Positions 1-10,385 of a DNA stretch of 64,000 nt are shown one piece after another. Positions within the stretch are counted from its first letter, which is position 1, and each line of letters opens with the position of its first letter. Origin of the DNA: Caballeronia concitans (lineage in GTDB: Bacteria; Pseudomonadota; Gammaproteobacteria; Burkholderiales; Burkholderiaceae); NCBI RefSeq assembly GCF_001544615.1, contig NZ_FCNV02000001.1, positions 496,001-560,000 on the forward strand. The letters run 5' to 3'. The position numbers and the translations under genes are program-made. Below the pieces are notes generated by a model. The model did no database searches, was not told the origin of the DNA, and worked only from the letters and a program-made list of their open reading frames with translations.

Positions 1-730
<730 letters not shown>

Positions 731-789
731 AAGCTCCTTATCAACGATTTGTCCGCAGCCACGACGGCGGCGGCAAGTCAGACACGATA

Positions 790-816
790 TTAGCACTCCG
801 CTTCAATGAGTGCTAA
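790..816 (-). promoter_or_regulatory. CIRCE operator (HrcA binding site) upstream of rpoH
   Basis: A perfect inverted repeat, TTAGCACTC, nine-base spacer, GAGTGCTAA, matches the textbook CIRCE consensus in both arms and spacer length. It lies 60-86 bases upstream of the rpoH start and, read toward rpoH, runs directly into TGCTAATAT, a plausible -10 region. Bound HrcA would then block RNA polymerase. CIRCE is normally found at groE and dnaK. Here it suggests that rpoH itself is in the HrcA regulon, linking the repressor and sigma-32 arms of the heat-shock response. Confidence 0.93.
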
Positions 817-940
817 GTGTTAGAGGGCGGACAAGTGTGAGAGTTCCCACGAAACTATCGAGTTCGTGAGGTCAATAGGCGGGCAGCGCCGGAGGAGAGC
901 GTCAATGTTACCGATGTCAGCGTTGATATCTAACTAATTA

Positions 941-964
941 CCGCATTTATGCGGCTCAGCTGAG
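941..964. repeat. Two adjacent short palindromes upstream of pagL-like gene
   Basis: CCGCAT-TT-ATGCGG (941-954) is directly followed by CTCAGCTGAG (955-964). Both are perfect dyads. They lie about 120 bases before the PagL-like start in the AT-richer spacer between rpoH and that gene, and could be an operator or a small hairpin pair. Nothing else in the 731-1079 spacer except the CIRCE element stands out. Confidence 0.35.
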
Positions 965-1079
965 AATTGTTCAAATAAATGGGCCTGCAATCAGGGATTG
1001 TGCAAATATGTGGCAATCCACATACAATCTGCCGATCCCGCTTCGCGGCTGTGGAACTCAACCCTCATATGGGGCGCTC

Positions 1080-1646
1080 ATGCAGAAAAGCAAAGGTGGC
1101 TGGCGCAGTTTGTTGTCCAACGGCGCGCTCGCGCTTTCGCTCGGTGTTGTTTCGGCGGCCGCGCACGCTGACCGCTTCGGCTTGCAGATCGCGGGCGGCG
1201 TGGCGGACCGCGATATCAAGAAGGCGGATCTCGGCGTCGTCTGGGATCCGAACCTGACCTGGTGGGAAATCGGCGGGTTCCACTTCACGCTGCTCGGCGA
1301 AGGCCACGTCTCTTACTGGCACTCGACGGAAGACCACGCCGTGAATCCGAACATCTGGGAATTCGGCTTGACGCCGGTCGTGCGCTTCGTCAAAAGTTCG
1401 GGCTACATCCGGCCGTTCATCGAAGCGGGCGTCGGCGTGCGGCTGCTTTCGCATACGCGCATCACGGAAAACTTCACGGTGTCGACGGCGTTCCAGTTTG
1501 CCGACATGGTCGGCGTCGGCGCGATCTTCGGCGCGAAACAGAACTATCAGGCGGGCTTTCGCTTTCAGCATCTGTCGAACGCCGGTATCAAAGAGCCGAA
1601 TCCTGGTATAAATTTCAGCCAGCTATATCTGCAATACAACTTCTGA
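1080..1646 (+). CDS. pagL: PagL-like outer-membrane lipid A 3-O-deacylase
   Basis: Predicted outer-membrane beta-barrel of 188 residues that removes the 3-O-linked acyl chain from lipid A. I start at the ATG at 1080 (MQKSKGGW), which has GGGG just upstream and gives a signal peptide ending at AAAHA; an in-frame ATG at 1008 would add 24 non-signal-like residues. The C-terminal signature FRFQHLSNAGIKEPNPGINF contains the His-x-Ser-Asn motif of the PagL active site, and the protein ends in the aromatic YLQYNF typical of barrel proteins. The Glu described in the Pseudomonas enzyme is not obvious; an Asn stands 14 residues after the His. Divergent from rpoH. Family assignment is strong, activity is inferred. 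Confidence 0.85.
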   Translation: MQKSKGGWRSLLSNGALALSLGVVSAAAHADRFGLQIAGGVADRDIKKADLGVVWDPNLTWWEIGGFHFTLLGEGHVSYWHSTEDHAVNPNIWEFGLTPVVRFVKSSGYIRPFIEAGVGVRLLSHTRITENFTVSTAFQFADMVGVGAIFGAKQNYQAGFRFQHLSNAGIKEPNPGINFSQLYLQYNF

Positions 1647-1691
1647 CGAGGCGCCGGCGCATCGGTTCCTTGGCACAAGGGGATTCGACAG

Positions 1692-2075
1692 ATGCCCGCA
1701 AAAACCATTGAGGTCATCCGCGGCCTCGAGCGCGATCGCTTTCGAGCCATGGTCGAAGGCGATGGCGCGGCGCTCGAAGCGTTGCTGGCCGAGAACGCCA
1801 GCTACGTGCACACCAACGGCAAGCGCGAGACGAAACGTCAGTTCATCGACGCGATCACCGCCGGCCGCCGCCGTTATCGCCAGATCGAGATTCAGTCGCA
1901 GGATGTCGTCGCCGCCGGCCGCGACAGTTGCCTCGTGTCGGGGCGCGCGCTGATCGAAATGGAGTCCAAGAACGGCGCGCTGCTGTTTCCGGTGGCTTAC
2001 ACCGCCATTCACGTCCAGACGGACGGCCAATGGCTGATGCTCGCGCTCCAGGCGACGCGCGTGGCGCTCGAATAG
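1692..2075 (+). CDS. NTF2/SnoaL-like small protein (DUF4440 type)
   Basis: 127 residues with the pattern of the SnoaL-like/NTF2 fold: an N-terminal helix with RDRFRAMVEGDGAALEALLAENASYVHTNGKRETKRQFIDAI, followed by strands around YRQIEIQSQDVVAAGRDSCLVSGRALIEME and a C-terminal WLMLALQATR. This fold gives small ligand-binding or isomerase-like proteins; no substrate can be read from the sequence. It follows the PagL-like gene by 45 bases on the same strand and may be cotranscribed, and it ends 21 bases from the convergent leuA. Function unknown. Confidence 0.75.
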   Translation: MPAKTIEVIRGLERDRFRAMVEGDGAALEALLAENASYVHTNGKRETKRQFIDAITAGRRRYRQIEIQSQDVVAAGRDSCLVSGRALIEMESKNGALLFPVAYTAIHVQTDGQWLMLALQATRVALE

Positions 2076-2096
2076 CCGCCACGCACGCCGCGCCGG

Positions 2097-4070
<1,974 letters not shown>

Positions 4071-4074
4071 ATAG

Positions 4075-4093
4075 GGGCCGCGCTAGGCGGCCC
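4075..4093 (-). promoter_or_regulatory. 7-bp GC stem-loop, promoter-proximal in leuA leader
   Basis: GGGCCGC, five-base loop, GCGGCCC. It lies between the ybiB stop and leuA, so it could be a ybiB terminator, but no T-run follows on the minus strand. It sits right after the predicted leuA transcription start and next to the larger 4038-4070 hairpin, so a leader-RNA element is the other reading. Confidence 0.4.
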
Positions 4094-4137
4094 GAAATAA
4101 TTCGGAGGGAGGAGAGCTGGGTGAAGCGCATTGGGCC

Positions 4138-4167
4138 ACTTTAAACCAGCGCAGAAGAACGTGTCAA
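4138..4167 (-). promoter_or_regulatory. Candidate sigma-70 promoter for leuA
   Basis: On the minus strand TTGACA (4162-4167) is followed after 18 bases by TAAAGT (4138-4143, four of six matches to TATAAT). It would start transcription near 4131, giving a leader of about 380 bases before leuA that contains both hairpins and the short upstream frame. Confidence 0.45.
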
Positions 4168-4192
4168 ACGGGTGCTTCGTTTTTTCGGAGTT

Positions 4193-5164
4193 TCAGACCG
4201 GCCTGCGCACGACATCCGCGATCACTTCCACCTGACGCCCGACCGCCGGCGGCACCGGAACGTCGCCGCGCATCACGTCTTCGATCCAGCGCGCGGTCGT
4301 CGCGGCATCGAGCGATTCGGGCAGCTCGATAGCGGGCGCATCCGCCTGCGAACGCTCGGGCGCGACGAGCGTCTCGACGTGGCCGTCGTGGAACCAGTCG
4401 ACCTGAACCTGACGGCGCGTGTCGGCCACCGCTTCGCCTTCCGTGCCGCGGGCAAGCAGCGCGCCGCCTTGCGCGGCATCGGGATGATCGGTGAAGAGGT
4501 CGGTCAGGCTGTCGCGATATTCCGGATGCGTGTAGTTCACGAGCCGCAAGCCCGGCTCCGCGAACGGCTGCAGGATCTTGACGAGCGTATGCGTCGAATT
4601 GCGCACGCCCATGATCCGGCGAAGCGCGAGCAGGCGCGCGAGCTTCGGCGCAAGCGATGTGATCGGCGCAAAAGCGAGCCGGCGCGATGCGAGGCTGTCC
4701 TCGATTTCATCCGGCGATGCCGCGTGCGGAATGCCCAGCTCGGCGAAGATCGCGGCGCTCGTCACGCGGCCCGGATCGTCGACGACGCCGTGCACCAGCA
4801 CCGGCACGCCTTCGCGCGCGAGCAGGAGCGCGAGCAGCGGCGTCAGGTTCGGCTGCTTGCGCGCGCCGTTGTAGCTCGGAATCGATACGGGGCGCGCGTG
4901 ATCGCGGCCTTCCTGCACGTGCAGTGGCTCGAACGATCGATGCGCGGCCGAGAGCATCGCGGCAAGCTCGGCGGCGGTCTCGCCCTTCACGCGATACGCG
5001 AGCAGCACCGCGCCGAGTTCGAGATCGGAGACGCGGCCATCGAGCATGGCTTCGTACAGCGCGTAGGTATCGTCGCGGGACAGCGCGCGGGCGCCGTTCG
5101 GCCCGCGACCGATTTCCTTGATGTAGCGCGCGCAGGCGAAGGGAGGGGCTGGGGTATCGTTCAT
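4193..5164 (-). CDS. ybiB: YbiB/TrpD2 family DNA-binding protein (anthranilate phosphoribosyltransferase-like)
   Basis: 323 residues from ATG 5164 (MNDTPAPPF); an in-frame GTG at 5242 gives a 26-residue extension that I judge less likely. The fold is that of glycosyltransferase family 3 (TrpD). A helical N-terminal domain contains YIKEIGRGPNGARALSRDD and ELGAVLLAYRVKGET, followed by an alpha/beta domain with VPVLVHGVVDDPGRVTSA and a GVRNSTHTLVKIL segment. Enterobacterial YbiB lacks TrpD catalysis and binds nucleic acid, and its gene is LexA-regulated in E. coli; no LexA box is evident here. It is not next to trp genes, supporting YbiB over TrpD. Confidence 0.85.
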   Translation of the reverse strand: MNDTPAPPFACARYIKEIGRGPNGARALSRDDTYALYEAMLDGRVSDLELGAVLLAYRVKGETAAELAAMLSAAHRSFEPLHVQEGRDHARPVSIPSYNGARKQPNLTPLLALLLAREGVPVLVHGVVDDPGRVTSAAIFAELGIPHAASPDEIEDSLASRRLAFAPITSLAPKLARLLALRRIMGVRNSTHTLVKILQPFAEPGLRLVNYTHPEYRDSLTDLFTDHPDAAQGGALLARGTEGEAVADTRRQVQVDWFHDGHVETLVAPERSQADAPAIELPESLDAATTARWIEDVMRGDVPVPPAVGRQVEVIADVVRRPV

Positions 5165-5540
5165 CGGAAGCATGCGCAAACGGGCGTTCAGTTCCGAGGT
5201 CGTGAGCGTCGCGTCGCTAGGTTGAGAGTCCGGAAAGGACACTCAGTATCGCATCTAAATGCCGCTTGCAAGACTCGGCGGCCGTTTCGACGGCGCGCAA
5301 TTCGTGTGGCGAATCGTGTGGCGAGCTGTGGCGCGCGCCGTCCCGAAGGATCGCCGTAAGCCGCGCGGAAGCTCGCGAAGTCCCGCCGCGCAAGGCCCGC
5401 CACGAAACGCCCGCGCGCGTTACACTCGCTCTTCGCGCCGGCTGCTTTTATCGCGAGCCGGCAATCGAATAACAGCAACTTCGTTGCGTGACGGAAGGCG
5501 GCGCAGGGCATCGCGCGCGCTTTCCCGACAGGAGATCAGG
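5165..5540. other. Spacer between ybiB and the fumarylpyruvate hydrolase gene
   Basis: About 375 bases between divergent genes. All open frames through it are extensions or shadows with Arg-rich composition. GACAGGAGATCAGG at 5527-5540 is the ribosome binding site of the downstream gene. I recognise no promoter, repeat or RNA gene. Confidence 0.5.
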
Positions 5541-6239
5541 ATGAGCTACGTGTTTCCCCCGGCGCCCGCTGCGGCGGTGCCGGTTGCCGGTTCGGACCAG
5601 CAGTTTGCCGTGCGCCGAATCTACTGCGTCGGACGCAACTACGAAGCGCACGCGCGCGAAATGGGCCACGATCCGGATCGCGAGCCGCCGTTCTTCTTCA
5701 GCAAGCCCGCCGATGCCGTTCTCTACGTCGCACCGGGTGCCACCGGCGAAATGCCGTATCCGTCGCAGACGAAGAACCTGCACTTCGAGATGGAGCTTGT
5801 CGCGGCCATCGGCAAGCAAGGCAAGGACATTCCCGCCGACAAGGCGCTCGACTACGTGTACGGCTACGCGCTCGGCCTCGACATGACGCGCCGCGATCTA
5901 CAAGCCGAAGCGAAGAAGCTCGGCCGCCCGTGGGATACCGCGAAGGGCTTCGATCACTCCGCGCCGATCGGGCCGATTCATCCGGTATCGAAGGTCGGGC
6001 ATCTGGAAAAGAGCGCGATCTGGCTGACGGTCAACGGTGAAGAGAAGCAGCGCTCCGATATCTCGCAACTGATCTGGTCCGTGGGCGAGACGGTAGCGTA
6101 TCTGTCGACGCTCTTCGAACTCTTCCCCGGCGACCTCATCTTCACCGGCACGCCCGAAGGCGTCGGCGCGGTCGTGAAGGGCGATCTCATGAAGGGCGGC
6201 GTGGACGGCATCGGCGAATTCTCCGTGCGCCTGGTGTGA
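5541..6239 (+). CDS. nagK: Fumarylacetoacetate hydrolase family protein, probable fumarylpyruvate hydrolase
   Basis: 232 residues starting at ATG 5541 behind AGGAGATCAGG. The FAH fold metal-binding segments are visible: the entry IYCVGRNYEAHAREMG, then FFFSKPADAV, HFEMELVAAIGK (metal-binding Glu residues) and the C-terminal FPGDLIFTGTPEGVGAV. The length and HAREMG entry fit the small fumarylpyruvate/acylpyruvate hydrolases rather than the 420-residue tyrosine-pathway FAH. It is 13 bases from a maleylacetoacetate/maleylpyruvate isomerase gene, so the two probably perform the last steps of gentisate breakdown (maleylpyruvate to fumarylpyruvate to fumarate and pyruvate). No ring-cleaving dioxygenase is present in the window. 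The symbol follows the Ralstonia naming and is tentative. Confidence 0.85.
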   Translation: MSYVFPPAPAAAVPVAGSDQQFAVRRIYCVGRNYEAHAREMGHDPDREPPFFFSKPADAVLYVAPGATGEMPYPSQTKNLHFEMELVAAIGKQGKDIPADKALDYVYGYALGLDMTRRDLQAEAKKLGRPWDTAKGFDHSAPIGPIHPVSKVGHLEKSAIWLTVNGEEKQRSDISQLIWSVGETVAYLSTLFELFPGDLIFTGTPEGVGAVVKGDLMKGGVDGIGEFSVRLV

Positions 6240-6252
6240 GGCCGGATCGACG

Positions 6253-6897
6253 ATGAAGCTCTACAGCTACTTTCGCAGTTCGGCGGCGTATCGCGTGCGT
6301 ATCGCGTTGAATCTAAAGGGACTCGGCTACGAATACGCCGGCGTGCATCTGCTGCGCGACGGCGGCCAGCAACTCAAGCCGGAATATCGGACGCTGAATC
6401 CAGATGGCATCGTGCCAACGCTCGTCGACGGCGACGACGTGCTGACGCAATCGCTCGCGATCATCGAGTATCTCGAGGAGACGCATCCGGAGCCGCCGCT
6501 GCTGCCACGCAATCCGTCGGATCGCGCGTTCGTGCGCTCGGTCGCGTTGGCAGTCGCGTGCGAAATCCATCCCGTCGACAATCTGCGCGTGCTCAAGTAC
6601 CTGAAGCATCAGTTGAAAGTGCCCGATGAAGCGAAGGACGCGTGGTATCGGCACTGGATCGAGACGGGCTTCGCATCGCTCGAAAAGCGGCTTGCGGGCG
6701 ATCGTCGCGTCGGCGCGCTGACTTTCGGCGATACGCCGACCATCGCCGATCTGTGCATCGTGCCGCAGGTGTTCAACGCGCGGCGGTTCGACATCGACCT
6801 GTCGCCGTATCCGACGATCGAGCGCATTGCCGACAACGCGAATCAGATCGACGCCTTCCAGCGTGCTGCCCCGGCGCAGCAGCCCGACGCCGAATGA
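6253..6897 (+). CDS. maiA: Maleylacetoacetate/maleylpyruvate isomerase (zeta-class GST)
   Basis: 214 residues. The zeta-class glutathione transferase active-site motif SSAAYRVRIALNLKG is at residues 9-23, followed by the glutathione-binding NPDGIVPTLVDGD and LTQSLAIIEYLEE. The C-terminal helical domain contains GDTPTIADLCIVPQVFNARRF. It performs glutathione-dependent cis-trans isomerisation of maleylacetoacetate or maleylpyruvate in the cytoplasm. Pairing with the small FAH-family gene upstream favours the maleylpyruvate (gentisate) role. Its stop overlaps the ATG of the LysE-type exporter gene (ATGA at 6894-6897), so the three genes form one operon. Confidence 0.9.
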   Translation: MKLYSYFRSSAAYRVRIALNLKGLGYEYAGVHLLRDGGQQLKPEYRTLNPDGIVPTLVDGDDVLTQSLAIIEYLEETHPEPPLLPRNPSDRAFVRSVALAVACEIHPVDNLRVLKYLKHQLKVPDEAKDAWYRHWIETGFASLEKRLAGDRRVGALTFGDTPTIADLCIVPQVFNARRFDIDLSPYPTIERIADNANQIDAFQRAAPAQQPDAE

Positions 6898-7526
6898 CGG
6901 CGGCAGTGGCGGCTGGAGCGCTCCCGAGTTACCTGTCGGGCGCGGGGCTCGGGGCGAGCCTCATCATGGCGATCGGCGCGCAGAACGCGTTCGTGTTGCG
7001 GCAAGGGTTGAAGCGGCGGCACGTGGGCATCGTCGTGACGATCTGCGCGTTCATCGACGTCATGCTGATCGCGTTCGGCGTCGGCGGCATGGGCGCGCTG
7101 ATCGCGCGTGCGCCGTTTCTGCTCGAAGTGATCCGCTGGGCCGGCGCGGCGTTCGTGTTCCTCTACGGCTTGCGCGCGTTTCTCGCGGCATGGCGCGGTC
7201 CGGGCCACCTCGATGCGTCCAACGGCGATTCGCAAACGGCGCTCAGCGCGGCGTCGACGGTGCTGGCGCTGTCGCTGCTGAATCCGCACGTTTATCTCGA
7301 TACGGTGGTGCTGCTCGGCGGTATCGGCGCGCAACGCGGCTGGCCGGGCAACGCGTGGTTCGCGGCGGGCGCGATGTGTTCGTCGATCGTCTGGTTCACC
7401 GCGCTCGGCTTCGGCGCGCGCTTTCTGGAACCGTGGTTCCGGAAGGACGTGTCGTGGCGGGTGCTGGATGTGATCGTGGGCTGCGTGATGTGGTGGATCG
7501 CGGCGGCGCTGGTGTTCTCGCGATAA
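6894..7526 (+). CDS. LysE/ArgO family amino-acid exporter
   Basis: 210 residues, about six membrane segments. The LysE family N-terminal motif is clear in GLGASLIMAIGAQNAFVLRQGLKRRH, and LALSLLNPHVYLDTVVLLGGIG is the conserved central segment of the LysE/ArgO branch that exports basic amino acids. The start at ATG 6894 overlaps the isomerase stop. The coupling to an aromatic-catabolism pair is odd, since a LysE-type exporter has no evident role there. A strong bidirectional terminator follows at once. Confidence 0.88.
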   Translation: MTAAVAAGALPSYLSGAGLGASLIMAIGAQNAFVLRQGLKRRHVGIVVTICAFIDVMLIAFGVGGMGALIARAPFLLEVIRWAGAAFVFLYGLRAFLAAWRGPGHLDASNGDSQTALSAASTVLALSLLNPHVYLDTVVLLGGIGAQRGWPGNAWFAAGAMCSSIVWFTALGFGARFLEPWFRKDVSWRVLDVIVGCVMWWIAAALVFSR

Positions 7527-7553
7527 AAAAGGGCGTCTGCACGACGCCCTTTT
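7527..7553. terminator. Bidirectional rho-independent terminator between lysE-type gene and ftsY
   Basis: An 11-bp stem AAAAGGGCGTC/GACGCCCTTTT with a five-base loop. A-runs and T-runs flank both sides, so it can stop the plus-strand exporter transcript and the minus-strand ftsY transcript. Confidence 0.9.
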
Positions 7554-7563
7554 AGTTTGCTTG

Positions 7564-8790
7564 CTAGCCGAGCAGCGCGTCGGCGAATTCCTCGGCGCTG
7601 AACGGTTGCAGGTCCTCGACTTTCTCACCCACGCCGATGAAGTACACCGGAATCGGCCGCTGCCTCGCGATGGCCGCGAGAATGCCGCCCTTCGCCGTGC
7701 CGTCGAGCTTGGTCACGATGAGACCCGTGAGGCCGAGCGCGTCGTCGAACGCCTTCACTTGCGCGAGCGCGTTTTGCCCCGTGTTCGCGTCGATGACGAG
7801 CAGCACTTCGTGCGGCGCATCCGGCATCGCCTTCGCGATCACGCGGCGCACCTTGCGCAGCTCTTCCATCAGATGCAGTTGCGTCGGCAGGCGCCCGGCG
7901 GTGTCGGCCATCATCACGTCGATCTTGCGTGCGCGCGCCGCGCCGACGGCATCGAAAATGACCGCGGCTGCATCGCCGCTTTCCTGCGCGATGACCGTCA
8001 CGTTGTTGCGCTCGCCCCAGACCGTCAGCTGTTCGCGCGCGGCGGCGCGGAACGTGTCGCCGGCGGCGAGCAGCACCGACTGATTGAAGCTCTGCAGATG
8101 CTTCGCCAGCTTGCCGATGCTCGTCGTCTTGCCGACGCCGTTCACGCCCGCGATCATCATCACGAGCGGTTGCGCGCGGCCGAGCATCAGCGACTTCTCG
8201 AGCGGACGCAACAGGTCGACGAGCAGCGCGCGCAACGCCGCCTTCACCTGCGACGCGTCTGTCAGGCGCTCCGCGCGCACCTTTTCGCGCAGCGATTCGA
8301 GCAGGAATTCGGTGGCATCGACGCCGGCATCGGACATCAAGAGCGCGGTTTCCAGCTCTTCGTACAGGTCTTCGTCGATCTTCGCGCCGACGAAAATGCC
8401 CGTCAGGCTCGAACTCGTCTTCGACAAACCGTGCCGGAGCCGCGACATCCACGATTTCTTCGCGGCGGCGTCCGGCAGCGGCGGCGGCACGATCTCTTCG
8501 CTCGCCTCATCCGTTTCGGGACCGCGCACCCATTGCGACTGCGTGCGGCCTTGCCAGTAAGGCTTCGGCGCATCGTCCGCTGCGGGCGCAGGGATGGCTT
8601 CGGCTTCAGGTTCGGCGGGCGGTGGCGTTTCCGCTGGAATCGCGGCATCGACGGCCGGCTCGCGGTCCAGCTCCGCCTCGATGACGGGCGGGGACGCTTC
8701 TTCGTCCTCGGCGGCTTCCGGCGTTTCTTCGGCAGACGTGTCGAGCGGCTCGTCTGCCGGCTTTTTGAATCGTTTGAAGAAGCTGAACAT
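7564..8790 (-). CDS. ftsY: Signal recognition particle receptor FtsY
   Basis: 408 residues. GTPase that docks the SRP-ribosome complex at the inner membrane. It has an N-terminal basic MFSFFKRFKK followed by an acidic Glu/Ala/Pro-rich A domain (to about residue 110), then the helical N domain (about 115-200) and the G domain with P-loop GVNGVGKTT (215-223), DTAGR in the G3 region, TKLDGTAKGG (G4) and a C-terminal GVGEKVEDLQPF. It is divergent from rsmD, a neighbour conserved in many proteobacteria. The start MFSFFKRF is the usual one. Confidence 0.97.
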   Translation of the reverse strand: MFSFFKRFKKPADEPLDTSAEETPEAAEDEEASPPVIEAELDREPAVDAAIPAETPPPAEPEAEAIPAPAADDAPKPYWQGRTQSQWVRGPETDEASEEIVPPPLPDAAAKKSWMSRLRHGLSKTSSSLTGIFVGAKIDEDLYEELETALLMSDAGVDATEFLLESLREKVRAERLTDASQVKAALRALLVDLLRPLEKSLMLGRAQPLVMMIAGVNGVGKTTSIGKLAKHLQSFNQSVLLAAGDTFRAAAREQLTVWGERNNVTVIAQESGDAAAVIFDAVGAARARKIDVMMADTAGRLPTQLHLMEELRKVRRVIAKAMPDAPHEVLLVIDANTGQNALAQVKAFDDALGLTGLIVTKLDGTAKGGILAAIARQRPIPVYFIGVGEKVEDLQPFSAEEFADALLG

Positions 8791-9015
8791 GGATGTGTGG
8801 CGATGGAGCGCGCGTCATTCGATGGCCCCGCGTGCGCCCGGACGAGCGCCGCGCGCGATGCCCGCGCAGGAAGATGGAAGCCGGCTATTTTATCAGGCGT
8901 GGCCTGATGCGCTTGTGCGCTATCCGCCTGTGGTAACGTTGGCTTCCATGCTGGCTCTCATTCACGCGCTGCCGGCTTGTTCCTGGCGGCGCGCGCCGAA
9001 TTCATCATTCTTCTC

Positions 9016-9651
9016 ATGTCCCGTTCTTCCGCACCACGCCCGCCCGCATCCGCCGCTTCGAACCGCGCACCGTCGCGGGGCGGCAAGCCGCATACGATCC
9101 GCATCATCGGCGGAAACTGGAAACGCACGCCGCTGCCCGTGCTCGATCTCGATGGCCTGCGCCCCACGCCCGATCGCGTGCGCGAGACGCTGTTCAACTG
9201 GCTCGGCCAGGATTTGAACGGACAACGCTGTCTCGATCTCTTCGCCGGAAGCGGCGCGCTCGGGTTCGAAGCGGCGTCGCGCGGAGCGTCGCGTGTGCTG
9301 ATGGTCGAGCGCAGCGGACGCGCCGCCGCGCAACTGAAGGCGAATCAGGCGCGGCTCGATGCGCGCAATATCGAGATAGCCGAGGCCGATGCGCTGCGGC
9401 TCGCGGCCGGTCTCGCGCCGGGATCGTTCGATGTCATCTTCCTCGATCCGCCCTTCGGCGACGAAGCGCTGCTCGCGCGTGCGCTGGAACTCGCCGCGCC
9501 GCTCGCCGCATCCGATGGCGCGATCTACGTGGAATGCGGCAATCCGCTCGACCCGGACGCCATCGATGCGCTGGCAGGCTGGACGCTCGCACGCGAAGGC
9601 AAGGCGGGCGCGGTTCACTATCATTTGCTGCGTCGGCAAAATGAGGAATAA
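9016..9651 (+). CDS. rsmD: 16S rRNA (guanine(966)-N2)-methyltransferase RsmD
   Basis: 211 residues from ATG 9016 (MSRSSAPRPP); an upstream in-frame TTG at 8977 has no better support. It methylates G966 of 16S rRNA using S-adenosylmethionine. IIGGNWKRTPLPV and RPTPDRVRETLFNWL are RsmD signatures, CLDLFAGSGALGFEAASRG is the SAM-binding motif I, and FLDPPFGD is the catalytic DPPF motif. It is followed by coaD, the usual rsmD-coaD pair. Confidence 0.95.
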   Translation: MSRSSAPRPPASAASNRAPSRGGKPHTIRIIGGNWKRTPLPVLDLDGLRPTPDRVRETLFNWLGQDLNGQRCLDLFAGSGALGFEAASRGASRVLMVERSGRAAAQLKANQARLDARNIEIAEADALRLAAGLAPGSFDVIFLDPPFGDEALLARALELAAPLAASDGAIYVECGNPLDPDAIDALAGWTLAREGKAGAVHYHLLRRQNEE

Positions 9652-9774
9652 TGCGCCTTCCCAATCTGGCGCGCCGCGGGGTAGGTTGCGTCAGCGGTTG
9701 CCTGCTTCGGACGGGCAAACGAGGGAATGACGGCCGCAGCCAGCGGCCCAAGGTAAATAGAAGAGGAGAAGCTC

Positions 9775-10281
9775 ATGGTTGTCGCCGTGTACCCGGGAAC
9801 GTTCGACCCGCTGACGCGCGGGCATGAAGACATCGTGCGGCGCGCATCGAGCATTTTCGATACGCTGGTCGTCGGCGTGGCCGACAGCCGTGCGAAGAAG
9901 CCGTTTTTCTCGCTGCAGGAGCGTCTGGATATCGCGCATGACGTGCTCGGGCATTATCCGAACGTGCAGGTGAGCAGCTTCACCGGGCTTCTGAAGGACT
10001 TCGTGCGCAAGAACAATGCGCGCGTGATCGTGCGCGGCCTGCGCGCCGTCTCCGATTTCGAGTACGAGTTCCAGATGGCTGGGATGAACCGCTATCTGCT
10101 GCCCGACGTCGAGACGATGTTCATGACGCCGTCCGATCAGTATCAGTTCATTTCCGGCACCATCGTGCGCGAGATTGCGCAGCTCGGCGGCGACGTCAGC
10201 AAGTTCGTGTTTCCGTCGGTGGAAAAGCGGCTGATGGACAAAGTCGCCGGTGCCATGCAGAAGGATCCAGCGGCGCCCTGA
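9775..10281 (+). CDS. coaD: Phosphopantetheine adenylyltransferase
   Basis: 168 residues. Fourth step of CoA synthesis, transferring AMP from ATP to 4'-phosphopantetheine. [16 protein letters not shown] at the N-terminus contains the TxGH nucleotidyltransferase motif, and [16 protein letters not shown] is the C-terminal ISSTxxR-type motif. [23 protein letters not shown] is the substrate-site segment. The start ATG 9775 has AGAGGAG seven bases upstream. Confidence 0.97.
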   Translation: MVVAVYPGTFDPLTRGHEDIVRRASSIFDTLVVGVADSRAKKPFFSLQERLDIAHDVLGHYPNVQVSSFTGLLKDFVRKNNARVIVRGLRAVSDFEYEFQMAGMNRYLLPDVETMFMTPSDQYQFISGTIVREIAQLGGDVSKFVFPSVEKRLMDKVAGAMQKDPAAP

Positions 10282-10385
10282 CCCGGCGCGGCATGGGATC
10301 GGCGGCGGATGGTTCGCCAGCCGCCGATTGCCAGCCGGGGCCGTGACGCAATCCGGCGAACAACGCGTGGCCGACGTTTTCACTC

